The notes below the pieces were generated by a model, which saw nothing but the letters and a program-made list of their open reading frames with translations, ran no database searches and was not told where the DNA came from. From assembly GCF_001667075.1 (NCBI RefSeq), contig NZ_LZIL01000072.1:1-43141 (forward strand): a stretch of 43,141 nucleotides of DNA. The letters are read 5' to 3'. A program made the translations under genes and the position numbers. Of the stretch, positions 24,427-32,610 are shown in pieces; positions within the stretch are counted from its first letter, which is position 1; every line of letters begins with the position of its first letter. Origin of the DNA: Mycobacterium sp. 852014-52450_SCH5900713. GTDB lineage: Bacteria; Actinomycetota; Actinomycetes; Mycobacteriales; Mycobacteriaceae.

Positions 24427-25196
24427 CCTACAGCCATCCCTCCTCGATGCGCGAGCACGTCGCAATCGTCACCGGCGCCGCCCAAGGCGTGGGCAAGGGC
24501 ACCGCCGCCGCACTGCTGGAACGCGGAGCGGCGGTGCTGCTGGTCGACATCCAGGACGAGTTGCTGGGCAAGACGGCCGCCGAACTGTCGGCGTTGGGAC
24601 GCGTCGAGAAGCTGACGGCTGACCTGCGCGACCCGGACAGCGCCCAACGAATTGTGACGGCCGCGGTCGACGCTTTCGGCACGGTGCACGGCCTGGTCAA
24701 CAATGCGATCGCCACCAACGAGCCCAAGGCGTTCGTCGATATCACCACCGAGGACTTCGCGCTCGGTCACGACGTCGGCCCGCGGGCGACCTTCCTGCTC
24801 ATGCAGGCCGTGCACCCCGTGATGGTCGAGGCGGGCGGCGGCTCGATCGTCAATCTCGGCTCCGGGACGGGCACCGGCGGCGAGCCGAAATGGGGCGGAT
24901 ACGCCGCCGCCAAGGAGGCCATCCGGGGCCTGTCGAAGGTCGCCGCTTTGGAGTGGGGGCGCGACAACATCCGGGTCAACGTCATCTGCCCGTTCGCCGA
25001 ATCGGACGGTGTGAAGTTCTGGAAGTCGTTCGCCCCCGGAGAGTACGAGAAGGCCGTGCGGCGCGTGCCGATGAAACGGATAGGGGATGTCCGCACCGAC
25101 GTGGGCGCGCTGGTGGCCTTCCTGCTGGGCAGCGACGCGACGTTCATCACCGGCCAGACCATTCACGTCGACGGTGGAATCGGCTGCTTCCGGTGA
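24423..25196 (+). CDS. Short-chain dehydrogenase/reductase
   Basis: A 257-residue classical SDR with TGAAQGVGKG for cofactor binding, a variant NNA motif (VNNAIA), Ser in NLGSGTG and catalytic Tyr/Lys in GYAAAK. It ends in the usual FITGQTIHVDGG. The substrate is probably a hydroxy-acid, alcohol or steroid-like intermediate of the pathway encoded by this operon. The start overlaps the VOC stop, and the stop overlaps the TetR start (GTGA). Confidence 0.88.
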   Translation: MTYSHPSSMREHVAIVTGAAQGVGKGTAAALLERGAAVLLVDIQDELLGKTAAELSALGRVEKLTADLRDPDSAQRIVTAAVDAFGTVHGLVNNAIATNEPKAFVDITTEDFALGHDVGPRATFLLMQAVHPVMVEAGGGSIVNLGSGTGTGGEPKWGGYAAAKEAIRGLSKVAALEWGRDNIRVNVICPFAESDGVKFWKSFAPGEYEKAVRRVPMKRIGDVRTDVGALVAFLLGSDATFITGQTIHVDGGIGCFR

Positions 25197-25807
25197 CCCT
25201 TCCCACCAGAGGAGAATCGCTGCGGGACCGGCAGCGCGCCCAGATCCGGGCCGACATCAGGCGCGCGGCGTTCCGGCTCTTCGTCGAGCGCGGATACGAC
25301 GCCGTGACGACCGAGGAAATCGCCTCTGCCGCAGGAGTTTCGCCGCGAACATTTTTCCGGTACGTGCCAACGAAGGAAGAGCTGCTGCTCGCACCCGTTC
25401 GCCATGGCGGCGCAGCGATCGTCAACCTGCTCGAGCAGCGGCCCGCGAGTGAGCCACCCGATGTCGCACTGATCAACGCCATCATCACGCGGACCCGATC
25501 GTTCGACCAGGCGGATACCGACGAGTGGCGAGAAGCGCTGCTGGTAGCCCCCGACCTGCTGCGTAAGGTGACCGTTCACACGCCCGCCGACAAGGAGCGG
25601 GCGGCCAAGCTGATCGCCGAGCGCATGGGCGTGAACTCCGACGCCGACCTCCGTCCCGGCTTGCTGGTCCAACTCGCTTTCGCAGCAGCCGATTTCGGTT
25701 TCCAGCAATGGGTACGTCAGTCGGGTCGCCCCTGGCCACTGGACCGCTACGTCACCGAAGCACTCGAAGCGGTCAAGAGCCAGCACTGGAAACGGAAGCG
25801 CACCTGA
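25193..25807 (+). CDS. TetR-family transcriptional regulator
   Basis: A 204-residue TetR protein. The helix-turn-helix lies around residues 20-62 (IRRAAFRLFVERGYDAVTTEEIASAAGVSPRTFFRYVPTKEEL pattern). Translation starts at GTG 25193, overlapping the SDR stop. As the last gene of the 22850 operon it probably provides feedback control through the palindrome at 22772-22786. Its own ligand is likely a pathway intermediate or a CoA ester. It meets the hydroxyacid dehydrogenase gene tail to tail with no gap. Confidence 0.87.
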   Translation: MTLPTRGESLRDRQRAQIRADIRRAAFRLFVERGYDAVTTEEIASAAGVSPRTFFRYVPTKEELLLAPVRHGGAAIVNLLEQRPASEPPDVALINAIITRTRSFDQADTDEWREALLVAPDLLRKVTVHTPADKERAAKLIAERMGVNSDADLRPGLLVQLAFAAADFGFQQWVRQSGRPWPLDRYVTEALEAVKSQHWKRKRT

Positions 25808-26806
25808 TCAACCCCGCAACGCCTCGGGGTTCGCGATCCGGATCGGGGCCCCGTCCAGCCACGCGGTCACCGCCTCCACAGTGTCGGAGTAGAAGGCGGC
25901 GAGCATCTCACGGGTGACGTAACCCAGGTGGGGCGACAGCGTCACATTCGGAAGCTGCCTTAACCGGTGATCCGACGGCAGCGGTTCGACGTCATAGACG
26001 TCCAGCCCCGCACCGGCAATGCGCCCGGTCTCGAGAGCCACGATCATCGCGGCCTCGTCGACGATCGGGCCCCGCGACGTGTTGATCAAGTATGCCTGCG
26101 GCTTCATCAGGGCCAGCTCGGGCTCACCCACCAGACCGCGGGTGCGTTCAGACAAAACGACGTGGATGGAGACCACGTCGGACTCCTCGAAGAGCGTCGC
26201 CTTCTCGACCCGGCGCGCGCCGGCCGCCGCGGCGGCGTCCGCGGTGAGGTTCTGGCTCCACGCGATGACGTCCATGCCAAAGACTTTCGCGTATTCGGCC
26301 ATCCGCTTGCCCACCCGGCCCAGGCCGAGCAACCCGAGCGTCTTGCCGGACAACGTGAGACCCGTCGTCACCTGCCAGCCGCCGCCTCGCATGCGCCGGT
26401 GTTCTTCCGCCAGGTTGCGTACCGTGGCGATGAGTAACCCCCAGGCGAATTCGGGGGTGGCGTCGTGCACGGATCGGAATCGCGGATGGGCGAAGTCGGT
26501 GTGGGCGACGATGACGCCGAGCTCGGTTGCCGCATCCAGGTCCAGATTGGGCAGGCTTCTTCCGACGATCGTGATCAGTTTCAAGTTCGGCAGCCGCGCG
26601 AGCAGCGTTCGCGGTAGCGCCATCCGCTCGCGCAGGGTGCAGATCACATCGAATGGCCGCAGCTCTTCCGCCGCTTCGTCCTCGGAGAGGTGGCGATCGA
26701 AAACGGTTACGCGGGAACGGTTTTGCACCGATGACCAGTCGGCAAGCCGCAGGGCCGCTTTGGCATAGTCGTCCAAAATCGCCACTTGGGGCGCGGGGTC
26801 ACCCAT
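25808..26806 (-). CDS. D-2-hydroxyacid dehydrogenase
   Basis: A 332-residue D-isomer-specific 2-hydroxyacid dehydrogenase. The NAD motif is GLLGLGRVGKRM. The catalytic Arg is in NTSRGPIVDE, the Glu in YDVEPLP and the His in LSPHLGY. Proteins of this kind reduce 2-keto acids or oxidise D-2-hydroxy acids such as glycerate, phosphoglycerate or lactate; this one is too short for SerA. ATG 26806 with a GGTGAG site is used in preference to an upstream TTG. Confidence 0.87.
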   Translation of the reverse strand: MGDPAPQVAILDDYAKAALRLADWSSVQNRSRVTVFDRHLSEDEAAEELRPFDVICTLRERMALPRTLLARLPNLKLITIVGRSLPNLDLDAATELGVIVAHTDFAHPRFRSVHDATPEFAWGLLIATVRNLAEEHRRMRGGGWQVTTGLTLSGKTLGLLGLGRVGKRMAEYAKVFGMDVIAWSQNLTADAAAAAGARRVEKATLFEESDVVSIHVVLSERTRGLVGEPELALMKPQAYLINTSRGPIVDEAAMIVALETGRIAGAGLDVYDVEPLPSDHRLRQLPNVTLSPHLGYVTREMLAAFYSDTVEAVTAWLDGAPIRIANPEALRG

Positions 26807-26918
26807 CTCACCATTCAAGCACCGACGCTTGGTCTGGTGATGCGGCGGCTAGCCCTGGTTGTGGTCGCGGCGATATGGGTCGTTGGGCCGGGCCCGGCGA
26901 TAGGTCGCCAGCTCGCGT

Positions 26919-27167
26919 CTAACCGCCCCCACCGGCGCCTCCGCCAGCACCCCCAGCGGCGCCGCCACCCGTGCCTGTGCTCCCGCTGCCCCCATAGGCC
27001 CCACCGGGAACGGGCGGTGGGGCCGGACTGGACGACGTGGGCGTCGGCGGCGCCTCGGGCGCCTTGCTCGCCGACGTGCCTGCGCCCGTACCACCACTTA
27101 GGGCGACCGCCAAACCGAGTGCGGCGGCGCCGCCGACGAGCGTCAGGGTCCTTGCTCCAGATTTCAT
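26919..27167 (-). CDS. Small exported Pro/Ser/Gly-rich protein
   Basis: An 82-residue protein starting MKSGARTLTLVGGAAALGLAVAL, a signal peptide or anchor. A Pro/Thr/Ser-rich middle (EAPPTPTSSSPAPPPVPGG) and a nearly pure Gly/Ala tail follow. It has no Cys and no recognisable domain. Such low-complexity exported proteins are common in mycobacteria, and function cannot be stated. Earlier in-frame starts (27179, 27201) would put charged residues before the signal. No strong ribosome binding site is visible, so the coding call is moderate. Confidence 0.5.
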   Translation of the reverse strand: MKSGARTLTLVGGAAALGLAVALSGGTGAGTSASKAPEAPPTPTSSSPAPPPVPGGAYGGSGSTGTGGGAAGGAGGGAGGGG

Positions 27168-27216
27168 GGCTGGCCGCATACCCGCTTATTCCGGGGCGCA
27201 ATCTGCGGTTGGCCCG

Positions 27217-28188
27217 TTAGTTCAGCGCGGGCAGGACCTTGTCGGTGAGCAATTGGACCGACTTCCACGCTTCGTCGACGGGCATGCCACCGACCAGTGG
27301 GTGCATCACGAGCGGTCCGTAGTCGTCGGCGTCGCGCACCTCGGCGATCAGCTCGTCGGGAGTCAGGAAGCGGTACCGGCCCGACGCACGGACCTCGTCC
27401 AGCGTTTGCACGCCGGGCAAATGCATCAGGGACCGTTGGTCGGTCGACCATCCGCCGTAAGTGACCGCCTCCCAAAGGATGTGGTCGCCGAGTTCGGCCC
27501 ATGCCCGGTCCGGGTCCTCGTGCAGGAAGATCATTCCGCGGTTAACCGGTCCCGGCATGAGGATGAGCGGCGTCATGCCGGCGTCGGCACACAGCTGGCG
27601 GTAGTAGGCGGCGATGTCGGGCAGGTGGTCGGCGAGGCTGAGGGGTAGCCGGAATCGTGCCGCACGTCGCGCCGTGGCACGGGCGCCGCCGCCGACGTAC
27701 AGGGGCGGATGCGGCCGGGTCCAGGTGCCGGTGCAGATTCCCGCTTCGGCCTCGGCGCCGGACCATACCGACAGCATCCGCTCGAGCAGGCTGTCCATCA
27801 GAGCGCCCCGGCGCGCGAAATCGACGCCCATTGCGCCATATTCGATGGTGCGGTACCCGAGGCCGACCGTGGTGTGCAACCGGCCGCGGCTCATATTGTC
27901 GACGAGAGCGATGTCCTCGGCGAGCCGGACCGGATTCCAGAGCGGGCCGAGCGCACAATCCACGCTGGCGATCAGCCTCGACGTTCGGGCCAAGAACATT
28001 GCCGCGGCCATGATCGGATTGCAGCTCCAGCCGTGGCCGGTCGCGTGGTGCTCGTCGACACTGATGGAGGTGATGCCGTGCGATTCGCCCCACTGCGCAA
28101 GTTCGAGGGCGGCCGACAACAACCCGCTCTGGGTGCGTGGTTCGCCTTGCGGCGAGGCGAAGTTGAAGCGCAGCACAGTCAGCAACAC
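27217..28188 (-). CDS. LLM-class F420-dependent oxidoreductase
   Basis: A 323-residue luciferase-like monooxygenase-fold protein (LALGPLWNPVRLAEDIALVDNMSRGRL-type block, SVDEHHATGH near the N-terminus, YVGGGARATARRAAR). Mycobacterial members usually use reduced F420 or FMN to oxidise or reduce small organic or lipid substrates. It is the last gene of the sulfotransferase operon and starts one base after the VOC stop. The exact reaction is unknown. Confidence 0.85.
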   Translation of the reverse strand: MLLTVLRFNFASPQGEPRTQSGLLSAALELAQWGESHGITSISVDEHHATGHGWSCNPIMAAAMFLARTSRLIASVDCALGPLWNPVRLAEDIALVDNMSRGRLHTTVGLGYRTIEYGAMGVDFARRGALMDSLLERMLSVWSGAEAEAGICTGTWTRPHPPLYVGGGARATARRAARFRLPLSLADHLPDIAAYYRQLCADAGMTPLILMPGPVNRGMIFLHEDPDRAWAELGDHILWEAVTYGGWSTDQRSLMHLPGVQTLDEVRASGRYRFLTPDELIAEVRDADDYGPLVMHPLVGGMPVDEAWKSVQLLTDKVLPALN

Positions 28189-28189
28189 G

Positions 28190-28669
28190 TCATGCCCCCT
28201 CGGACCCCGCCATAGACCGTAGGAACGCGGGAAAGTCGGGAAACAGCGCGCGGTCGACGATCTCGATGCGGGCGCCGAAAGCGTCCGTGTAGTAGGCGAA
28301 TAGCCCGAGGTCGGAGCCGGGGACGTCCGCCGTCATCTCGAGCGTGAAGCCGTTGGCCTCCAGCGCACGCGCACTCTGGGACAGGTCGTCGCTGAAGTAG
28401 CCCAGGTGGTGGACCGCGTTGCCCGGCGCTGCCGTCCACGGGCTCCCCGGCACCTCCTGCACGAGTTCGAGGTGCGGACTCTGCAAGGAGTAGACGATCG
28501 TCGAGGTCAATTCGCGGACACCCGCCGGGGTGCGGAACGGCAGGGTGTAGCTCATCGGGTTGATCCACCGGTAGCCGGCCAGCGCGCTCAGTCGGCCCAT
28601 GGCCGCATCGAGGTCGGGCACGATGATGCCGGTGTGGTAGAAGTCCTCGGGCCGCAACGCAATTGACAT
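28190..28669 (-). CDS. VOC-family protein
   Basis: A 159-residue vicinal-oxygen-chelate protein: FYHTGIIVPDLDAAMGRLSALAGY opens the first module, HHLGYFSDDL the second, and GARIEIVDRALFPDF the final strand with a Glu ligand. It likely binds a metal through His and Glu. The sequence does not reveal which of the VOC reactions it performs. It is in the sulfotransferase operon between the SDR and LLM genes. Confidence 0.84.
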   Translation of the reverse strand: MSIALRPEDFYHTGIIVPDLDAAMGRLSALAGYRWINPMSYTLPFRTPAGVRELTSTIVYSLQSPHLELVQEVPGSPWTAAPGNAVHHLGYFSDDLSQSARALEANGFTLEMTADVPGSDLGLFAYYTDAFGARIEIVDRALFPDFPAFLRSMAGSEGA

Positions 28670-28684
28670 GTCTTCCCTCGTGTC

Positions 28685-29434
28685 TCAGACGCAGTCCGAC
28701 GCGGCGTCGACGACGAACACCGCGCCGCTGGTGTAGCTACTCTGCTCGGTGCACAGGAAGGCGATGGTCGGGGCGATCTCCCCGACCGAACCGAAACGGC
28801 GCAGCGGGATGTGCGCCAGTTCGGACTCCACCAATTCGGCCGAGCCGTGCATGGGCGCGGTCATCGGGGTGTCGATCGCGCCCGGCGCCACCGCGTTCAC
28901 CCGGATTCCCTTACTGGCCCATTTGACCGCTAGGTTCCTTGTGATGCAGACGATCCCCGCCTTCGCCGCCCCGTATCCGGGCACCAGGGGAACGGCCCGC
29001 AGCGCAGACATCGACGCCAGGTTCACCACGCTGGCGCCGCCCGCGGCGGTCGACGCCTTCAGGGCGCGGTAGAGCCCGACCGTCAACCGGTACGGCCCGG
29101 TGAGGTTCAGCGCGACCGAGGCCTCGAACCCATCGGGCCTGGATTCGTCAAGGCCGCCAGGGAAATTGGCGCCGGCGTTGTTGACCAGTACGTCGAGCCG
29201 GGTGAACTTGTCCGCCAGCGCGTCCACCGAATCCGGGTCGCTGATCTGGAGCTGGTGATAATCCATGCCGGACAGGTCAACTTCGTAGTCGTCCGCCGCC
29301 GGTTTGGTTCCGGTGATGGCGACGCGGGCGCCGGCGTCGCGGAACAACATGGCGGTCGCGTGCCCGATCCCGCTGGTGGCGCCGGTGATCAGGGCCGTGG
29401 TCCCGGTGAAGTCGAAGCTGACGCGTGCCGTCAT
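28685..29434 (-). CDS. Short-chain dehydrogenase/reductase
   Basis: A 249-residue classical SDR: TGATSGIGHA for cofactor, NNAGANFPGG, Ser in NLASMS and Tyr/Lys in GYGAAK. The start at 29434 overlaps the stop of the metallo-hydrolase gene by four bases. As the third gene of a five-gene operon it probably oxidises or reduces the alcohol or ketone exposed by the upstream sulfate-ester enzymes. That role is inferred from context. Confidence 0.88.
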   Translation of the reverse strand: MTARVSFDFTGTTALITGATSGIGHATAMLFRDAGARVAITGTKPAADDYEVDLSGMDYHQLQISDPDSVDALADKFTRLDVLVNNAGANFPGGLDESRPDGFEASVALNLTGPYRLTVGLYRALKASTAAGGASVVNLASMSALRAVPLVPGYGAAKAGIVCITRNLAVKWASKGIRVNAVAPGAIDTPMTAPMHGSAELVESELAHIPLRRFGSVGEIAPTIAFLCTEQSSYTSGAVFVVDAASDCV

Positions 29435-30672
29435 GAGTTCCTCGCTATCTGGTTTCTCAGCCAGGCGGTTTCCCAGAAGTTCGTGCTGCCGGCGAGAAGT
29501 TCTTCGTGGGCGTCCCGAAGCACGTCCCGGGCCCCGGCATGGTCCGACGGAAGAAGCTCGGCGAGGTGGATGGCCTGCAGCGGGCGACCGTCGGCGAGGT
29601 GTGCCCGCGCCCGGTTCACCAATGCGTCGGCCCCGGCCAGCTCGACCACGTCGGCCGCGACGGCGTCGAACCCGACCGGATAGAGCTCGGTGGTTGACTC
29701 GTGGTGAAACCAGCCGGAGTAGTTCTCCCAGATGGCCCGCACGTCCCAGGCCACCTTTCCATAGCCCTGTCCTACTTCGTATTCCGCGGGCAAGGCGATC
29801 TCGCGCATCAGGGTCCGGACATCCTTGCCGGCGTTCATCCCCTCGACGGTCTGATCGTGGACGTACCGGATCGCGTCGCGCAGCCGGGTCAGTTCGGCGT
29901 AAATCAGCTCGGCCCCGGCTATCGGTTCGAAATGACCGGTCACCAGGAGGTCGGCCCGCAGGTCGCGCACCCGCTCCACGGACGCGCTGGCCGTCAGCGC
30001 GTCGCGGTACCGGTCGCCACGGATGGTGACCAGGTTGGGAATGTGCCCAAAGAGCGGGCCGAAGACGTTACCGCACAAACATATACGCTCATCCGGCAGC
30101 CACACCACCAGTGAGTCGGTGGTCTCGCCGCCGGGCACCGAGATCAGCTCCATCCGCCGACCGGCGACCCCCAGGGTCAAGGTGTCCTCGAAATCGAGGT
30201 CGACGACGGGAACGCTTTGGCCGGCCAGCCGGCTACTCCCCAGCCGCCGCTGAACGGCTTGGACACCGGTCGCCAGGGTGTCCTTGAACGAGAAGGCGCT
30301 ACGGCTGGCGCGATACGGAATGAGGCGCTCGTTGTCGTCGCGCCACAGCGTCCAGTTGGCCTGCGCGACGACGGTGGTGTCGGGGTCGCGCACGCTGTCC
30401 AAACCACCGACGTGGTCGACATGGCCCTGCGTGAAGATGATGTAGCGCACGGGCGAGGGGTCGACGGCGTCGAAGTTCGCCCGATGCACCGGGCCCTCGA
30501 AACCCATGCCGGTGTTGACGATCACCCGTCCCTCACGGGTGGTGAGTAGGTAGGAATTCGACAGCCCCGGTGAGACCCACAGACCGGGCGCGATCTCCTC
30601 GGCCCGTTCGGCGGCCGCGGGGCGCATGGCGTCGGCCCCGGGCCTGTTGCGGTAGACCGGTTCGAAATTCAT
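29431..30672 (-). CDS. Metallo-beta-lactamase-fold alkylsulfatase-like hydrolase
   Basis: A 413-residue protein with a metallo-beta-lactamase domain and a C-terminal helical region like the dimerisation domain of SdsA1-type alkylsulfatases. The metal motif reads TQGHVDH (Gln82, His84, Asp86, His87), so the first His of the usual HxHxDH is Gln. A later ligand is His in VTGHFEPI. Alkylsulfatases of this type hydrolyse sulfate esters of fatty alcohols. The protein lies directly downstream of a sulfotransferase gene (18-base gap), which is unusual. Whether the Gln variant still hydrolyses sulfate cannot be told. Confidence 0.8.
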   Translation of the reverse strand: MNFEPVYRNRPGADAMRPAAAERAEEIAPGLWVSPGLSNSYLLTTREGRVIVNTGMGFEGPVHRANFDAVDPSPVRYIIFTQGHVDHVGGLDSVRDPDTTVVAQANWTLWRDDNERLIPYRASRSAFSFKDTLATGVQAVQRRLGSSRLAGQSVPVVDLDFEDTLTLGVAGRRMELISVPGGETTDSLVVWLPDERICLCGNVFGPLFGHIPNLVTIRGDRYRDALTASASVERVRDLRADLLVTGHFEPIAGAELIYAELTRLRDAIRYVHDQTVEGMNAGKDVRTLMREIALPAEYEVGQGYGKVAWDVRAIWENYSGWFHHESTTELYPVGFDAVAADVVELAGADALVNRARAHLADGRPLQAIHLAELLPSDHAGARDVLRDAHEELLAGSTNFWETAWLRNQIARNS

Positions 30673-30690
30673 CGATGTGTCGCCTTCCGG

Positions 30691-31953
30691 TTAGCTCTCG
30701 GCAAGGACGTCGAACCTGTCGAAGTAGAAGTCGAATCGTCGGCGCAGCTCGTCGGCCGTGACGCCGAAGTGTTTTTGCAGGTCGTAGTGGATGCGGCCGT
30801 GTTTGCCGCGCGGATTGCCGCCCAGGTATTTCTGGAAGCGCGTCCGCACCTTCGGCGGCAGGTCGACGCCACCGCATTCGTAAAGCCTTTCAAGCAGCTG
30901 CATTTCGTTGCCGTTCAGCTGGTGGAAGCTGACGTCGATGCTGCGTTCGGCCGGGACGAGATCGCGGTCGCGCACGCAAGCGCTGAGCAACCGGTGCACC
31001 CGGTCGCTCCAATAGTCCAGCAGCCAGTCGGGCTCGATGCTTGTGCGCCGCAGCCGATCGGAGTAGGCCATCATCGTGATCGCCGACTGGATAACCGCGA
31101 CGGGATCGCGGTGCGTGAAAGCCACGGTAGCGTCCGGAAACGTCGCCATGAGCGGGCCGAGCTGCTCGCAATGCTGCGGGCTTTTCAGGACCCAGGTCCG
31201 CGGACCGCGCAGGAAGGTCAGCGCCTGCAGAACCTTTCTCAGGTATGCGTAGTGCCGGGTTTGATCCAGGCTCAGGTAGTAGTCGCGCCAATCCGGCACG
31301 CGCGCATGCCATTCCAGGACATAGGCGGCCACGTCGAGGTCGAGCAGTTCGACTTCTTCCTCGATCGCCTCGGGGAACCGGTCGTGCATGGCGGCGACCA
31401 CCGGAGCGCTGGCCATCAACGCGTCGTGCTCGGATTTGGCTCGCGCATAACGGGGGTCGACCCCGGGGATGTCCGGCCCCTGACCGCGCGCCGGAATCGG
31501 CTCCTGGCTCTCCCAATACGGCAGGGCCCGCCGGCGCGGGTCGGCGGCAATGAGATTCACCAGATGAGTGGTGCCCGAACGCGGCATCCCGACGACGATG
31601 AACGGACGCTCGATCGGGATGGCTTCGATCTCGGGGTACCGCTTGAGGAGCTCGGTCAGGGACAACCGGTTGCGCAGCAACCGTACGACGCGTTGTCGCA
31701 ACGACGAGCGCGTGAGCTGGCGCAGACCCTCATCGGCTTCGATCGCGGCGATGTGCGCGGCGAGCCGATCACCGAAGCCGTCGACATCGTCAAGGTCGTC
31801 GACTCCGGCCTGCTCGACGGCCTCCGCGAGCATCCGGTCGATGTCGAAGTCGACATGTTTGGCCTCGGTGAATTCCAGGATCTGGCGTTGGACGTCGGTC
31901 AGCCTGGGCGCGGTCAGGTCGTCGAAGTCGATCTCGTCAACGGCAGAGCCCAC
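30691..31953 (-). CDS. PAPS-dependent sulfotransferase
   Basis: A 420-residue protein of the bacterial sulfotransferase family. The 5'-phosphosulfate loop is PRSGTTH (124-130), and the 3'-phosphate region is represented by KSPQHCEQL and FTHRDPVAVIQS. A helical N-terminal extension of about 110 residues precedes it, as in other mycobacterial members. It transfers sulfate from PAPS to an alcohol or glycolipid acceptor that is unknown here. GTG 31953 with AGAGGA just upstream is the best start; the longer open frame lies antisense or in the neighbouring gene. First gene of a five-gene operon. Confidence 0.85.
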   Translation of the reverse strand: MGSAVDEIDFDDLTAPRLTDVQRQILEFTEAKHVDFDIDRMLAEAVEQAGVDDLDDVDGFGDRLAAHIAAIEADEGLRQLTRSSLRQRVVRLLRNRLSLTELLKRYPEIEAIPIERPFIVVGMPRSGTTHLVNLIAADPRRRALPYWESQEPIPARGQGPDIPGVDPRYARAKSEHDALMASAPVVAAMHDRFPEAIEEEVELLDLDVAAYVLEWHARVPDWRDYYLSLDQTRHYAYLRKVLQALTFLRGPRTWVLKSPQHCEQLGPLMATFPDATVAFTHRDPVAVIQSAITMMAYSDRLRRTSIEPDWLLDYWSDRVHRLLSACVRDRDLVPAERSIDVSFHQLNGNEMQLLERLYECGGVDLPPKVRTRFQKYLGGNPRGKHGRIHYDLQKHFGVTADELRRRFDFYFDRFDVLAES

Positions 31954-31990
31954 CGGATCCTCTTTTCGACGTGTCGTCGAAGAGAAATAT

Positions 31991-32009
31991 GACACAGACG
32001 TCAGGTGTC
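31991..32009. promoter_or_regulatory. Candidate operator of the sulfotransferase operon
   Basis: GACAC and GTGTC arms separated by nine bases, 38-56 bases before the GTG start of the sulfotransferase, in the gap after the DUF2237 gene. The half-site TGACA resembles that of the 22772 palindrome but the spacing differs. No regulator gene is adjacent. Confidence 0.3.
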
Positions 32010-32023
32010 GATCTGCTGTGGTC

Positions 32024-32410
32024 CTACAGGTTCGCCAAGTCGTCGGGCACGTCGACCTTGTGCTCCTCCAGCGCCTCGAGGGGCACCACCTCGAGGGTGC
32101 GCTCGTGCGTGGAGGCCAGCACCACGGGTGCCGCGCAGCCATCCTGGTGCGCCCGCAGCCAGTTCAGCGCCGTGACGCACCAGCGATCGCCGGGCAACAG
32201 GCCCGGGAACCGGTATTCGGGAACCGGTGTCTGAAGGTCATTGCCGATGGAACGCTGGTGCTCGAGGAACTCCGTGGTCATGACCGCACAGATCGTGTGC
32301 CGGCCGAGATCCTCGGGGCCGGTCGAGCAACAGCCGTCACGGTAGTACCCGGTCACGGGTTCTGTGCCGCACGGTTCCAGCGGGCCGCCTAACACGTTTC
32401 GATCGGGCAC
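32024..32410 (-). CDS. DUF2237 family protein
   Basis: A 128-residue protein closely following the DUF2237 pattern: RNVLGGPLEPCGTEPVTGYYRDGCC, GPEDLGRHTICAVMT, PGLLPGDRWCVTALNW and ATHERTLEVV in the C-terminal part. Conserved Cys, His and Asp residues suggest a metal- or cofactor-binding fold, but no function is known. The GTG at 32410 just before PDRNVLGG fits the family N-terminus. The sulfotransferase gene starts 70 bases downstream, with a possible operator between. Confidence 0.85.
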   Translation of the reverse strand: MPDRNVLGGPLEPCGTEPVTGYYRDGCCSTGPEDLGRHTICAVMTTEFLEHQRSIGNDLQTPVPEYRFPGLLPGDRWCVTALNWLRAHQDGCAAPVVLASTHERTLEVVPLEALEEHKVDVPDDLANL

Positions 32411-32610
32411 GGGTTCAGTATTGCGCTCCCGGGGGTGAAGTTTGAAGTAACTTTGCCGTCTCCGCCGGGGCAAATTTGTCCGGCTGCGGTGCGGGTGGGG
32501 CGGCGTGAGTGCGGGCGCCAGTGACGAACCGATAACAATTCCCACGTCAAGCTGGCGCGACGCGCTGAGCAAATCCCGGGGAAATCGCCGGGAAAATTTA
32601 TCGTCACATC

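Noticed and set aside
30769..31992. 407-residue plus-strand open frame opposite the sulfotransferase
   Set aside because: Shadow of a gene with PRSGTT and PAPS motifs; no ribosome binding site or domain.
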